Positions 53,097 through 61,751 of a stretch of 64,000 bases of DNA are shown here, in pieces. Within the stretch, counting starts at the first letter, position 1; every line of letters begins with the position of its first letter. The stretch is from JAUMBM01 sp964645715 (GTDB lineage Bacteria > Bacteroidota > Bacteroidia > Chitinophagales > Saprospiraceae): the NCBI GenBank assembly GCA_964645715.1, contig CAZYAO010000005.1:62001-126000 (forward strand), written 5' to 3'. Made by a program: the position numbers and the translations under genes. The notes below the pieces were generated by a model. That model worked only from the letters and a program-made list of their open reading frames with translations. It had not been told where the DNA came from and made no database searches.

Positions 53097-53790
53097 AGGT
53101 ACGGCTGAGGATTTTTTCCAGTACAGTAGATTCTTCCAAGTTTGGGTTGAAAATCAATGTATTGCCAATGCCATGCGAGATTTTTACCTCAGGTGAAAAG
53201 ATGAAGTAGGGGGAAAAAATCTGTATGCCCGCCCCATATTCCACTGCAAAATCGTGTGGAGATATTTTCACCAGACTCTCGGCCTGCTTGCTGCGCGAGT
53301 CGCTGGCCACATCAAAGCTGTATTTGACGCCCGCCAGGACAAACAAGCGCTTGTCGTGGAAGGGCGCCGACTTGTAGCGAAACTGGAAAGGCATTTCTAC
53401 CAGCACCGATGCAAGTGTACGCTGGGAGGTAGCATTGAGCCTGCTGTTTTTGTCATAGACAAGGCTGCGCTCAGAAAAGGAGAGGGTAGGGAGGAAGCGA
53501 AAATCAAAGTACTCTCCAATTTTGAGGTTGGTGACGATGCCCACGTTTCCGCCGGGACCCTTGATAGAAGAGATACCTCGGATGCTGTCGCTGTAGATAA
53601 AGTTGGTAGACCGAAAGGGGGTATAGCTACTTGAATTGAGCGCCAGCGTGATGCCAAAATAGTAGGATTTTCCCTGAAAATCGTAGTAGTTGTAATTGCC
53701 GCCGCCATACTGCTGAGCTTGCAGCAGCAAGCCAAAAGAAAGTAGCAGCAGAAATGTCAGGCTTGTTTTTCGCCAGTGTAGATTGAGCAT
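53068..53790 (-). CDS. porT: PorT-like outer-membrane beta-barrel protein of type IX secretion
   Basis: 240 residues with a signal peptide (about 1-26) and about eight amphipathic strands, ending in aromatic FTLSFHFEG, as expected for a barrel. Phrases such as YYFGITLALNSSSYTPF, VEMPFQFRYKSAPFHDKRLF and FAVEYGAGIQIFSPYFIFSP match PorT/SprT. Placement right after ubiE, with a 34-bp overlap, is the same as in Flavobacterium and supports the name. The T9SS cargo in this window shows that the pathway is used. Other por genes are not here. Confidence 0.87.
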   Translation of the reverse strand: MLNLHWRKTSLTFLLLLSFGLLLQAQQYGGGNYNYYDFQGKSYYFGITLALNSSSYTPFRSTNFIYSDSIRGISSIKGPGGNVGIVTNLKIGEYFDFRFLPTLSFSERSLVYDKNSRLNATSQRTLASVLVEMPFQFRYKSAPFHDKRLFVLAGVKYSFDVASDSRSKQAESLVKISPHDFAVEYGAGIQIFSPYFIFSPEVKISHGIGNTLIFNPNLEESTVLEKILSRTFTLSFHFEG

Positions 53791-54497
53791 ATACCTAATG
53801 TGAGCGTAATGTCGCGGTTTGAAATATAGCCTGTACGATTCATGATGTTCAGAAAATCCTTACCATCAGGAAATGCCTGTACAGACTCATACAAGTAACG
53901 GTATGCCTTGGGATCTTTGGACGTGAGTCGACCGATGCCTGGCAATATGTAACGAAAATAAAGGTTGAATAATTGTCTGAAAGGAAACAACCGTGGTCTG
54001 CTAAATTCCAGAATAACTACTCTGCCACCAGGTTTCAACACGCGCTGCATTTCGGCCAGCCCTTTTTCCAGGTGCTCAAAATTGCGTACACCAAAAGCAA
54101 CGGTAATTGCGTCAAAGGTATTGTCCTGAAAGGGCAGATTTTCTGAGTCGCCCTCATCCAGTCGGATTTGTTGGGTGTAGCCAGCTTTTTTTATTTTTTC
54201 CCGACCTATTTCCAACATTTCGTTTGAAATGTCGATTCCCTGAATGCGTTCTACGGCGGGGAGTTGCCGCATTGTCTGCAGCGCTACGTCGGCGGTGCCG
54301 GTAGCCACATCTAGAATATAGCGGTGCTGCTGTGGGTCTAGCAGCGCGATTGCGCGCTTGCGCCATTGTACATCAATACCTAATGAAAGCAGGCGGTTGA
54401 GAAAATCGTAGTAAGGCGCGATGCGATTGAACATGCGCGAGACTTGTTCCTTTTTGCCGAGGCCGTCGCCATAAGGCGTTACGGAGGGTTGTGTCAT
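53757..54497 (-). CDS. ubiE: Demethylmenaquinone/2-methoxy-6-polyprenyl-benzoquinol methylase
   Basis: 246 residues. SAM site YILDVATGTADVALQTM, then IQGIDISNEMLEIGREKI, DEGDSENLPFQDNTFDAITV and RVLKPGGRVVILEFSRP, all UbiE/MenG motifs. In a Bacteroidota genome it should methylate demethylmenaquinone in the last step of menaquinone synthesis, so menG would be an equally good name. A TATTTTTG box lies at 54517-54524. Its end overlaps the start of the porT-like gene by 34 bp. Confidence 0.96.
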   Translation of the reverse strand: MTQPSVTPYGDGLGKKEQVSRMFNRIAPYYDFLNRLLSLGIDVQWRKRAIALLDPQQHRYILDVATGTADVALQTMRQLPAVERIQGIDISNEMLEIGREKIKKAGYTQQIRLDEGDSENLPFQDNTFDAITVAFGVRNFEHLEKGLAEMQRVLKPGGRVVILEFSRPRLFPFRQLFNLYFRYILPGIGRLTSKDPKAYRYLYESVQAFPDGKDFLNIMNRTGYISNRDITLTLGICSIYTGEKQA

Positions 54498-54516
54498 GAA
54501 TTTTGTCTTTGAACGG

Positions 54517-54524
54517 CAAAAATA
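54517..54524 (-). promoter_or_regulatory. -7 box of ubiE-porT
   Basis: Minus-strand TATTTTTG, 20 nt before the ATG at 54497. Confidence 0.4.
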
Positions 54525-54645
54525 GCCCTTTTTTTGGCTGTGGCAAAGAGCGGGGAGCGGGCGGTTGTCAAAAATAAGCCATTTTTGTTGTTCTACTTAA
54601 CATAATATAAATTATAGGAAAAAACGGGGCGTTATTTAGGGGCTC

Positions 54646-54662
54646 GGCGGCGTAGCGCCGCC
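54646..54662 (-). terminator. Short GGCGGCG/CGCCGCC hairpin after the subtilase gene
   Basis: 7-bp stem (54646-54652 with 54656-54662), loop TAG, 10 nt after the minus-strand stop. No U-tract. It resembles the cores of the larger hairpins. Confidence 0.4.
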
Positions 54663-54672
54663 TGAATGGTTT

Positions 54673-56193
54673 TTACTTTTTTTCCATCAACCGCTGCAGC
54701 GCTGCCGCCGGCTGTATCAGCCGCCCGGTAGCATCGCCTGCCGGCAAAATGCGCCCGGTCTCGTGCAGCAGTTCATAAGCTTGCGCAGCCTGCAGCGACG
54801 GCTGCAGGCTGCGCAGCATACCAACAGCGCCGGCCACATAAGGTGCTGCCATGGAAGTACCACTGAAAGACTGGTAGCCATTGCCGGGCACGGTCGACAA
54901 AATGTCGACGCCCGGCGCCGCCAGCGGCATCTCGATCTGGTTGAGGTAATTGGAAAAAGCTGCGCGGTTGAGGTTGGCATCAACGGCAGCTACTGCGATA
55001 ACACCTTTGGCGTTGGCGGGTGCAAAGCCAGTAGCCGGCCGATTGAAATTGCCGGCGGCAGCCACCACAATAGCCGATTTGCGCGCTGCATAAGCCACTG
55101 CTTGTTCGTAGGCTCGCTGCCGACGCTGGTTGCTGAAGCCGCCCAGCGACAGCGAAATAACGTCTGCGCCTCGGTCTGCAGCTTCGACAATACCGTCAAT
55201 GATGCTTTCCTGGCTACCCATGCCATTGGCATTCAATACTTTGATGCTTGTTACGCGCACAAAGTCATTGTTTTTAGACCAACCGGCAACGCCCTTATTG
55301 TTGTGGGTAACGGCTGCAGCAATGCCAGCGCAGTGGGTGCCGTGGCCTTTGGGGTCGTTGTCGTACTGTTTGTTGACAGACACATAATTGGCCGCCAGAT
55401 CTTCGTGCCGGGCATCAACGCCGGTGTCCAGGATGGCGATGAGCGCCTGCTTGCGGGGCTTGATGCGTCCTTGCTCAATCCACAGGTGTATTTGGTTGAT
55501 TTCCAGCACACCGAGCGCCCACTGTTGCGCCGCTTGCGGGTCGTTAACGGCCAGGGCTGGCGTGTTGCGGCTGGCGGCTGGCCCGCCTGCAGGCGTCGGC
55601 AGCCGCAGCAGTTCATTGGGCTCCAGCCAGTCGACCAGGCCCGACTGCCGGAGTTCCTGCTGCCAGGCGGCAGCCTGCGGACTGCTATCAGGCAGATCAA
55701 AGAGCAGGTATTCGTCCAGGGTCGTAGCCTCCGGCGCTGCCGGGGCAAAGGCCTGCCGGACGCGAATCTGCCTGTCGGCAGCCCAAAGGCGCAGCCGGGC
55801 AGCCGCTCCGGGCTGCTGCTTTGGCAGCACCAGCCACTCGCCCGAAGGGTCGAGGGCTTCAGCTTCTTCGGGCTGATTCGGGTTGCCGACTGGCCACAGG
55901 TAGTGTGCCCAAAAGGCAATGGCTGCTGCCAGCAGCAGCGATTGCCAGCCAGCGACCCGCCTTTTTTTTGATATAAAAAACCACAGGCCGGAAGCAGACA
56001 GCATCAGCAGTTCGCGAATGAGCCAGGGGGCTTTTTCGCCGGCCGTGCCGGCGGTCACCCCCCACCCTACTCCCATCAGTGCCAGTCCAAGCAGAATGAC
56101 AAAGCGAAAATAAGGTGTAATTTTTTGATTATCAATAAAATAAAGTCCAGCTAAAGCAGGCAGGACAACCCAAAACGCAATGGTGAACAACAT
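54673..56193 (-). CDS. Membrane-anchored subtilisin-like serine peptidase (S8)
   Basis: 506 residues. Unusually, the N-terminus is not a signal peptide: about four hydrophobic helices lie at 1-20, 30-48, 60-74 and 82-100. Residues about 115-200 (LVLPKQQPGA, EYLLFDLPDSSPQAAAWQQE) look like an I9-type prodomain. The catalytic triad is Asp256 (AILDTGVDARHEDL), His287 (GHGTHCAGIAA) and Ser447 (SGTSMAAPYVAGA). The oxyanion Asn is in VVAAAGNFNRPATG. The peptidase domain should face the periplasm. It is GC-richer than its neighbours. The target is unknown. Confidence 0.92.
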   Translation of the reverse strand: MLFTIAFWVVLPALAGLYFIDNQKITPYFRFVILLGLALMGVGWGVTAGTAGEKAPWLIRELLMLSASGLWFFISKKRRVAGWQSLLLAAAIAFWAHYLWPVGNPNQPEEAEALDPSGEWLVLPKQQPGAAARLRLWAADRQIRVRQAFAPAAPEATTLDEYLLFDLPDSSPQAAAWQQELRQSGLVDWLEPNELLRLPTPAGGPAASRNTPALAVNDPQAAQQWALGVLEINQIHLWIEQGRIKPRKQALIAILDTGVDARHEDLAANYVSVNKQYDNDPKGHGTHCAGIAAAVTHNNKGVAGWSKNNDFVRVTSIKVLNANGMGSQESIIDGIVEAADRGADVISLSLGGFSNQRRQRAYEQAVAYAARKSAIVVAAAGNFNRPATGFAPANAKGVIAVAAVDANLNRAAFSNYLNQIEMPLAAPGVDILSTVPGNGYQSFSGTSMAAPYVAGAVGMLRSLQPSLQAAQAYELLHETGRILPAGDATGRLIQPAAALQRLMEKK

Positions 56194-56387
56194 AGTGTAG
56201 CTTTTGCCAGTTTAAAGTTCGTGCTTTTGTACCGTATGTACAATTTTTTCCGACGAGCGGCATCAAATTGAGTTGTAAAAATTTGTTTGGTACCGCCTAC
56301 CGCGGCTGTTCGGCGAAAAGTGACCACAGTCACTTTGAAGGCCGGCTGAAAAATGTAATTTTGCAGCTGCAAATAAATAACGAAAAC

Positions 56388-57332
56388 ATGGACAAGTCGA
56401 CTGAGCATTTTCACTGCCTGATTATTGGTTCAGGACCAGCGGGGTATACTGCTGCCATCTATGCTGCGCGGGCCAACCTCAAGCCGGTACTCTTTACGGG
56501 CCAGGAACCGGGTGGGCAGCTGATGATAACGACTGAGGTGGAAAATTATCCCGGCTATCCGGAGGGCGTACAGGGGCCTCAGATGATGGAAGATTTCCGG
56601 AAACAGGCCGAGCGTTTTGGTACGGATATTCGCTTTGAGCTGATTACGCGTGTGGATTTTAGCGGTCCTGTACACAAGGTGTGGACGGAAGGCGGTCAGG
56701 AAATTCATGCCGATGCGGTCATCATCTCCACAGGGGCGAGCGCTATGTGGCTGGGGCTTGATTCGGAGAAGAAGTTGATGAACAAGGGGGTTTCTGCCTG
56801 TGCAGTCTGCGACGGCTTCTTTTTCCGCGGCAAAGAGGTGGCGATTGTAGGCGGTGGCGATACGGCTGCTGAGGAGGCTACTTACCTGGCAAAGCTCTGC
56901 CCTACCGTGCACATGCTGGTGCGGCGCGATGAGCTGCGGGCTTCAAAGATTATGCAGCAGCGGGTGTTTAATACGCCCAATATCGTTGTACACTGGAATA
57001 CAGAGGCGGAAGAGATCCTGGGTGAAGATGAGGTTGTGGGCGTACGCCTGCGCAACAATAAAACTGGCGACAGGACAGATGTTGCCGTCAGTGGCTTCTT
57101 CGTGGCTATCGGACACAAGCCCAATACGGACATTTTTAAAGGCTGGCTGGACATGGAGTCCACGGGCTATCTGATCACCAAGCCGGGGCGTAGTCTTACC
57201 AATATAGAAGGTGTTTTTGCTTCCGGGGATGCGCAGGATCACATCTATCGACAGGCAGTGACAGCTGCAGGCTCGGGTTGTATGGCGGCCTTGGATGCGG
57301 AGCGTTATCTCACGGAAAAAGGCATCGTTTAG
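56388..57332 (+). CDS. trxB: Thioredoxin-disulfide reductase
   Basis: 314 residues from the ATG at 56388 (MDKSTEHFHCLIIGSGPAGY); the longer open frame upstream is not conserved-looking. FAD site GSGPAGYTAAIYAARA, the redox pair Cys138 and Cys141 in SACAVCDGFFF, NADPH site VGGGDTAAEEATYLAKLC and FASGDAQDHIYRQAVTAAGS are all present. It reduces thioredoxin with NADPH. It is divergent from the subtilase gene with a 194-bp gap and followed by the aldolase gene. Confidence 0.97.
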   Translation: MDKSTEHFHCLIIGSGPAGYTAAIYAARANLKPVLFTGQEPGGQLMITTEVENYPGYPEGVQGPQMMEDFRKQAERFGTDIRFELITRVDFSGPVHKVWTEGGQEIHADAVIISTGASAMWLGLDSEKKLMNKGVSACAVCDGFFFRGKEVAIVGGGDTAAEEATYLAKLCPTVHMLVRRDELRASKIMQQRVFNTPNIVVHWNTEAEEILGEDEVVGVRLRNNKTGDRTDVAVSGFFVAIGHKPNTDIFKGWLDMESTGYLITKPGRSLTNIEGVFASGDAQDHIYRQAVTAAGSGCMAALDAERYLTEKGIV

Positions 57333-57417
57333 GTAGTTGTATTGCTTTTGGGTGCTAATTGGGATGCGATTATCGCAAGAATTGGCTTACAGGCGAGCGG
57401 TTGATTGAAATTCGCCG

Positions 57418-57425
57418 TATCTTTG
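57418..57425 (+). promoter_or_regulatory. -7 box of the aldolase gene
   Basis: TATCTTTG, 23 nt before the ATG at 57449. TTGG at 57382-57385 is a poor, distant -33 candidate. Confidence 0.45.
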
Positions 57426-57448
57426 TGCTGTATCAAATTATTATAGTT

Positions 57449-58531
57449 ATGTCAACGAGCGCTACCACACGTTTTCGTGCCGGGGTTCTTCATGGTGAAG
57501 AAGTCACCGAACTGTTGAATTACGCTAACCAACAGGGGTTTGCCCTTCCCGCCGTCAATGTAATTGGCACCAATTCTGTCAATGCGGTACTTGAAACCGC
57601 CCGGGAGGTCAACTCTCCGGTGATTATTCAGTTTTCCAATGGTGGCAGCGCCTTTTTTGCGGGTAAGGGTTTGTCCAATAAAGACCAGCGCGCCTCTATC
57701 GCAGGAGGTATTTCCGGGGCTATGCACGTTCATCAGATGGCAGAGGCTTACGGGGTACCGGTGATCCTGCATACAGATCACTGCGCACTCGATATACTGC
57801 CTTGGGTTGAGGGCTTGCTGGAGGCTGGTGAGCGTTTCTTTGCGCGCAACGGCTACCCGCTCTACAGTTCTCATATGCTCGATCTTTCAGAGGAACCCCT
57901 GCACGAGAATATTGAAATCTCTGCCCGCTTCCTCGAGCGTATGGCGAAGATGGGAATGACGCTGGAGATTGAACTGGGGGTCACTGGTGGCGAGGAGGAC
58001 GGTGTTGACAACTCGCATGTAGACAACGCTCGTCTGTATACACAGCCGGAAGAGGTTGCTTATGCCTATGAGCATCTTTCAAAAGTGAGCCACCGCTTTA
58101 CGGTGGCAGCGGCTTTTGGCAATGTACATGGTGTGTACAAGCCCGGAAATGTTGAACTAACGCCTGTTATTCTGAAGAACTCACAGGATTTTATCAGCAG
58201 CAAATTTGGCCTTGGACATAATCCTGTCAATTTTGTATTTCACGGGGGCTCGGGTTCCTCCCGCGAGGAGATTCGTGAGGCTATCAGCTATGGTGCTGTA
58301 AAGATGAATATTGATACAGACATACAGTGGTCTTTCTGGGAGGGGGTACATCAGTACTACAACCAGAAATCAGGCTACCTGCAGGGGCAGATTGGTAATC
58401 CGGAAGGAGAAGATAAGCCCAACAAAAAATATTATGATCCCCGGGTGTGGCTTCGCGAGGGTGAGAAATCAATGATTAACCGATTGAAGCTTGCTTTTGA
58501 GGATCTCAATTGTATTAATCGGAATGTGTAA
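57449..58531 (+). CDS. fbaA: Fructose-bisphosphate aldolase, class II
   Basis: 360 residues from the ATG at 57449 (MSTSATTRFRAGVLHGEEVT), the size of the E. coli FbaA group. Zinc and substrate motifs are ALPAVNVIGTNSVNAVLET, VILHTDHCALDILPW (zinc His), EIELGVTGGEEDGVDNSHV, FGNVHGVYKPGNVEL and FVFHGGSGSSREEI. It splits fructose 1,6-bisphosphate. The gene ends in a strong terminator with the conserved hairpin core (58538-58571). Confidence 0.97.
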   Translation: MSTSATTRFRAGVLHGEEVTELLNYANQQGFALPAVNVIGTNSVNAVLETAREVNSPVIIQFSNGGSAFFAGKGLSNKDQRASIAGGISGAMHVHQMAEAYGVPVILHTDHCALDILPWVEGLLEAGERFFARNGYPLYSSHMLDLSEEPLHENIEISARFLERMAKMGMTLEIELGVTGGEEDGVDNSHVDNARLYTQPEEVAYAYEHLSKVSHRFTVAAAFGNVHGVYKPGNVELTPVILKNSQDFISSKFGLGHNPVNFVFHGGSGSSREEIREAISYGAVKMNIDTDIQWSFWEGVHQYYNQKSGYLQGQIGNPEGEDKPNKKYYDPRVWLREGEKSMINRLKLAFEDLNCINRNV

Positions 58532-58537
58532 TAGGTG

Positions 58538-58574
58538 ACTCTCTTTGGCGGCGGCAGCCGCCAAAGAGAGTTTT
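58538..58574 (+). terminator. Intrinsic terminator of fbaA, GGCGGC hairpin family
   Basis: Perfect 15-bp inverted repeat (58538-58552 with 58557-58571), loop GGCA, core CTTTGGCGGC/GCCGCCAAAG, with TTTT from 58571 on. Its CTCTTTG/CAAAGAG arms recur in the hairpin at 7544-7587. Confidence 0.85.
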
Positions 58575-58589
58575 CCAGACAGTCCATTG

Positions 58590-58612
58590 TTTCGCCGCCT
58601 TTAGCGGCAAAA
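58590..58612 (-). terminator. Small hairpin after dnaG
   Basis: GCCGC (58594-58598) pairs with GCGGC (58604-58608), with T/A outer pairs. It lies 19 nt after the dnaG stop on the minus strand, next to the larger fbaA terminator. Confidence 0.4.
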
Positions 58613-58630
58613 TAACTGTAAAGATTTATT

Positions 58631-60562
58631 TTAACGGGGATTAACAACCGTCTTCAGTTGTTGCGCGAGTTCGTCGTGCATGCGTTTTATCCGCTGGTGG
58701 ACCTTCAGTAGCAGCATTACCTCTTCCAATTGTTGCTGTTGCTCAGCTTCCCTTATACGACCAGTATGGTCATCTAGCATGCGCTTTAATTTTCGCAGCC
58801 TAAACCGCTTGAGCATCTGTTCGCTGTCTTCCTTCCAGTTTTGATCGGGATGCTGCTGATTAAGCACAATACCCCACTTTTTTTCCCAATTCTCACTAAA
58901 TTCATTAGGTGAATGAAGCAGGTCAACGGCCAGCTTTCGGATCTGTTCATCCTCGTGCCGAATAAAATAATCGGTATTGATATCCAGGCCTGCAGCTAGC
59001 CTACTTCGTACATCCAGGGCCAGTTGTTGGTATAGGGGGGCATCAAACTGATCAATGACGTCATCAATATTATCGATGACAAACTGGGCCACGTTGAGTT
59101 GATTTTCTTCCTGATACCAATGCCCGCCAAAAAGAATCAGCACCCGTGCGAGGTCGAGTTCCTGAAAAGAATGACCTGCCGGAGCTACAGGCGGGCTTAC
59201 GGAAGTATTTGCAGCTGCTGCTTCCGGAGAAACGGGCAGTGGAGCATCGGTTTTTTGTAAATGCTTTTGCAGGTTGCCGGCAATAATTTTATTGACACCG
59301 GCAACAACCAACTGCTCGTCAACTTCAAATAAGGCAGCACATTCTCTGCAATACAAGGATCGTTTGATGGGTTCTGGCACACGGGCGATGCTGCCCATGA
59401 TATCCTGTATGAGGGCGGCTTTTTTTACCGGATCATTCCCTGCCTCGCGCACGAGCAAGCTTGCCTTAAACAGCACAAAATCCTGTCGGTTGGCCTGAAG
59501 GTACTCTTCGGTGGCCAATTTGCCCATCTTCCGGACGAAGGAATCCGGATCCTCCCCCGCCGGCAGCACGGCTACCTTTACATTCATATCCTGCTCCAGC
59601 AGCAGATCGACGCCCCTGAGAGCCGCTTTGATGCCGGCAGCGTCGCCGTCGTAAAGCAGCGTTACCTGCGAGGTGTAGCGCTTGATGAGGCGTATTTGTT
59701 CAACCGTCAGGGCGGTGCCAGAGGAGGCTACCACGTGTTCTATGCCTGCCTGGCTCAGGGAAAGGACATCCGTATAGCCTTCGACCAATATGCAGTCGTC
59801 CTTTTTGCGGATGGCCTGGCGGGCAAAACTAAGGCCGTACAGCACCCGGCTCTTATGATAGATGGCTGTCTCCGGGCTATTGATATACTTAGGTCCCTTC
59901 GCCTCTTTTTGCAGCATACGTCCGGCGAAAGCAATGACTTTACCCGACAGGTTGTGTATGGAAAACATAACCCGCTCGCGAAAAAAATCACGGCCATTTT
60001 TCACCAGCCCCAGCTCTTCCAGTTGTGTGAGGTTGTACTGCTGTCGCACTGCTTCAGTGGCAAGTGCATCACCACTGACAGGTGCAAAACCAAGTCCGAA
60101 TTTGCGAATGGTATCCTCCGTGAAACCTCGTTCACGAAAGTAACTGAGTCCTACCGACCGACCCCGGTCGGTTTGCAGCAATTGGTGCTGAAAAAAATCA
60201 GCAGCAAACTGATTTACAATAAAAAGGCTTTCTTCGGCCTGTGCAGCCTGCAGCGCTTCAGCGCTGGGCTGCACTTCTTCAATGGCTATGTTGTATTTGC
60301 GGGCAATCCAGCGTAGCGCTTCGGTAAAGGACAGCTGCTCATGCTCCATAAGAAAAGCAGCCGGGTCGCCTCCTTTGCTGCAGCCAAAGCACTTGAAAAT
60401 ATTGCGCGCAGGGTTTACATAGAATGAGGGAGATTTTTCATTGTGAAAAGGGCACAGACCTGTAAGGCTGGTGCCCCGGCGGCGCAGATGCACGAAGTCG
60501 CCCACAATATCTTCGATACGTGCGGCTTCGAGAATTTCGCGCTTACTTTTTTCTGTTATCAT
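58631..60562 (-). CDS. dnaG: DNA primase
   Basis: 643 residues. The N-terminal zinc-binding domain has CPFHNEKSPSFYVNP and FKCFGCSKGGD (CHC2 type). The RNA polymerase core has the TOPRIM motifs ILVEGYTDVLSLSQAG and LLYDGDAAGIKAA. The C-terminal part (about 430-643) is the helicase-binding region, rich in charged helices. It makes RNA primers for replication. It starts 23 bp after the ybbR stop, so it is the last gene of the DUF1573-yajC-ybbR-dnaG run. Confidence 0.97.
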   Translation of the reverse strand: MITEKSKREILEAARIEDIVGDFVHLRRRGTSLTGLCPFHNEKSPSFYVNPARNIFKCFGCSKGGDPAAFLMEHEQLSFTEALRWIARKYNIAIEEVQPSAEALQAAQAEESLFIVNQFAADFFQHQLLQTDRGRSVGLSYFRERGFTEDTIRKFGLGFAPVSGDALATEAVRQQYNLTQLEELGLVKNGRDFFRERVMFSIHNLSGKVIAFAGRMLQKEAKGPKYINSPETAIYHKSRVLYGLSFARQAIRKKDDCILVEGYTDVLSLSQAGIEHVVASSGTALTVEQIRLIKRYTSQVTLLYDGDAAGIKAALRGVDLLLEQDMNVKVAVLPAGEDPDSFVRKMGKLATEEYLQANRQDFVLFKASLLVREAGNDPVKKAALIQDIMGSIARVPEPIKRSLYCRECAALFEVDEQLVVAGVNKIIAGNLQKHLQKTDAPLPVSPEAAAANTSVSPPVAPAGHSFQELDLARVLILFGGHWYQEENQLNVAQFVIDNIDDVIDQFDAPLYQQLALDVRSRLAAGLDINTDYFIRHEDEQIRKLAVDLLHSPNEFSENWEKKWGIVLNQQHPDQNWKEDSEQMLKRFRLRKLKRMLDDHTGRIREAEQQQQLEEVMLLLKVHQRIKRMHDELAQQLKTVVNPR

Positions 60563-60585
60563 GCAGAGTCCTCCCTTGTGACAGC

Positions 60586-61697
60586 CTATTCATTGGATAT
60601 AAACAAAAATTCTACCGAACGGTTGCTGAGCCGCACATGCTCAACTCCTTCAGGTACAGTGGCAATAATAATAGGCGCTGTATGCTGCCTGTTGTTCATT
60701 TTGGCATCCTGTAAGTCTACCAGCAGCACAAAATCATCAACGGTTATAGAATCATACACGCTGATGCCTACCGTACAACTAGCTTTCACCTGGCGGGGAA
60801 AGTAGCGAAGGCTGTCAGCGGCTGCATTGATGATTTTCACCGGGATAAAAAGTTCTTTAGTGGTAAGTGCTTCTACCTTTACATCGACGACTACCCTGCT
60901 GACAGAGAACGAAACAGTGGGCAGGGGGCTGCGCAGGCTCACAGAATCCGAGAAAGACTCCCTGCAGTCTGACCAACGGCGATTCTCCAGCGGCCATTCC
61001 TCAAGGGAATCCACAACCGAAGACGGACCAGTGATGCGGACCTGACGCGGAGTGAGCTTTATAGGTTTGATAATCCTGAACCCTTTGGCGGGTGCTGCCA
61101 CCAGATTGGCGATAGATAACGGGATTACCTTACTCGTCTTGTTGTCAAGTTGGAGTGAGAGCGTAGGATACTCTACGGCAGCAATACTTATGCCTGAATG
61201 ATGCAGGCTGGTCTCGAGCCGGGTGCGGATTGTTTGTGATGAAATAAGGGTGGAGGGGCCGGTGTGTACAGGCATGGAAAATTNNNNNNNNNNNNNNNNN
61301 NNNNNNNNNNNNNNNNNNNNNNNNNNNNNNNNNNNNNNNNNNNNNNNNNNNNNNNNNNNNNNNNNNNNNNNNNNNNNNNNNNNATTGTTTGTGATGAAAT
61401 AAGGGTGGAGGGGCCGGTGTGTACAGGCATGGAAAATTGCAGGTTGTTGTACAACCGACCATTCCGCAACAACGTCCACCCATTGGCTTGCAGTGTTGCC
61501 GATGCCTGCGCGGGAGCGCTGACGGACAGAACTTTATTGGCCGGAAGATCATAGACTATGCGCACAGGCACCACGATCGTGTACACCTGAGACATTTTTG
61601 TCATCAGCCAAAAAAAGAGAGCAATGGCCAGACAAACTGCCACGACCATTTGATCTCTCTTTTTTCGTTTATTCGCCTGATGATCTTTCCGGCTCAT
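60586..61697 (-). CDS. YbbR-like domain protein, split by a 100-N gap that looks artificial
   Basis: Start at 61697 (MSRKDHQANKRKKRDQMVV); an alternative is 61724. One N-terminal membrane helix (about 17-36) is followed by YbbR repeats (SQVYTIVVPVRIVYDLPANK; RVVVDVKVEALTTKELFIPV; YDSITVDDFVLLVDL). As given, the frame is broken by N at 61284-61383. The 55 bp on each side of the gap are identical. Removing one copy plus the N (155 bases) joins the two halves in one frame: 318 residues, or 327 from 61724, without a stop. Relatives include CdaR, a regulator of cyclic-di-AMP synthase in Firmicutes. The role here is unknown. Confidence 0.85.
61229..61438. other. Assembly gap: 55-bp duplicated flanks around 100 N
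   Basis: 61229-61283 and 61384-61438 are identical over 55 bp, and the N run 61284-61383 is exactly 100. This is what unmerged contig ends with a shared k-mer would give. It is not a biological repeat. Confidence 0.9.
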
Positions 61698-61751
61698 TGC
61701 CTCTATAGGCTTTTTCCAGTGCATAGATCATGGGCTTTTCCAGTACAGCAT

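Noticed and set aside
54763..55971. 402-codon plus-strand open frame opposite the subtilase gene
   Set aside because: It is fully antisense to a gene with an intact S8 triad. The length follows from the GC-rich codons of that gene.
61188..61724. YbbR gene as two separate or frameshifted genes
   Set aside because: The break exists only because of the duplicated 55-mer plus N; collapsing it restores one frame.
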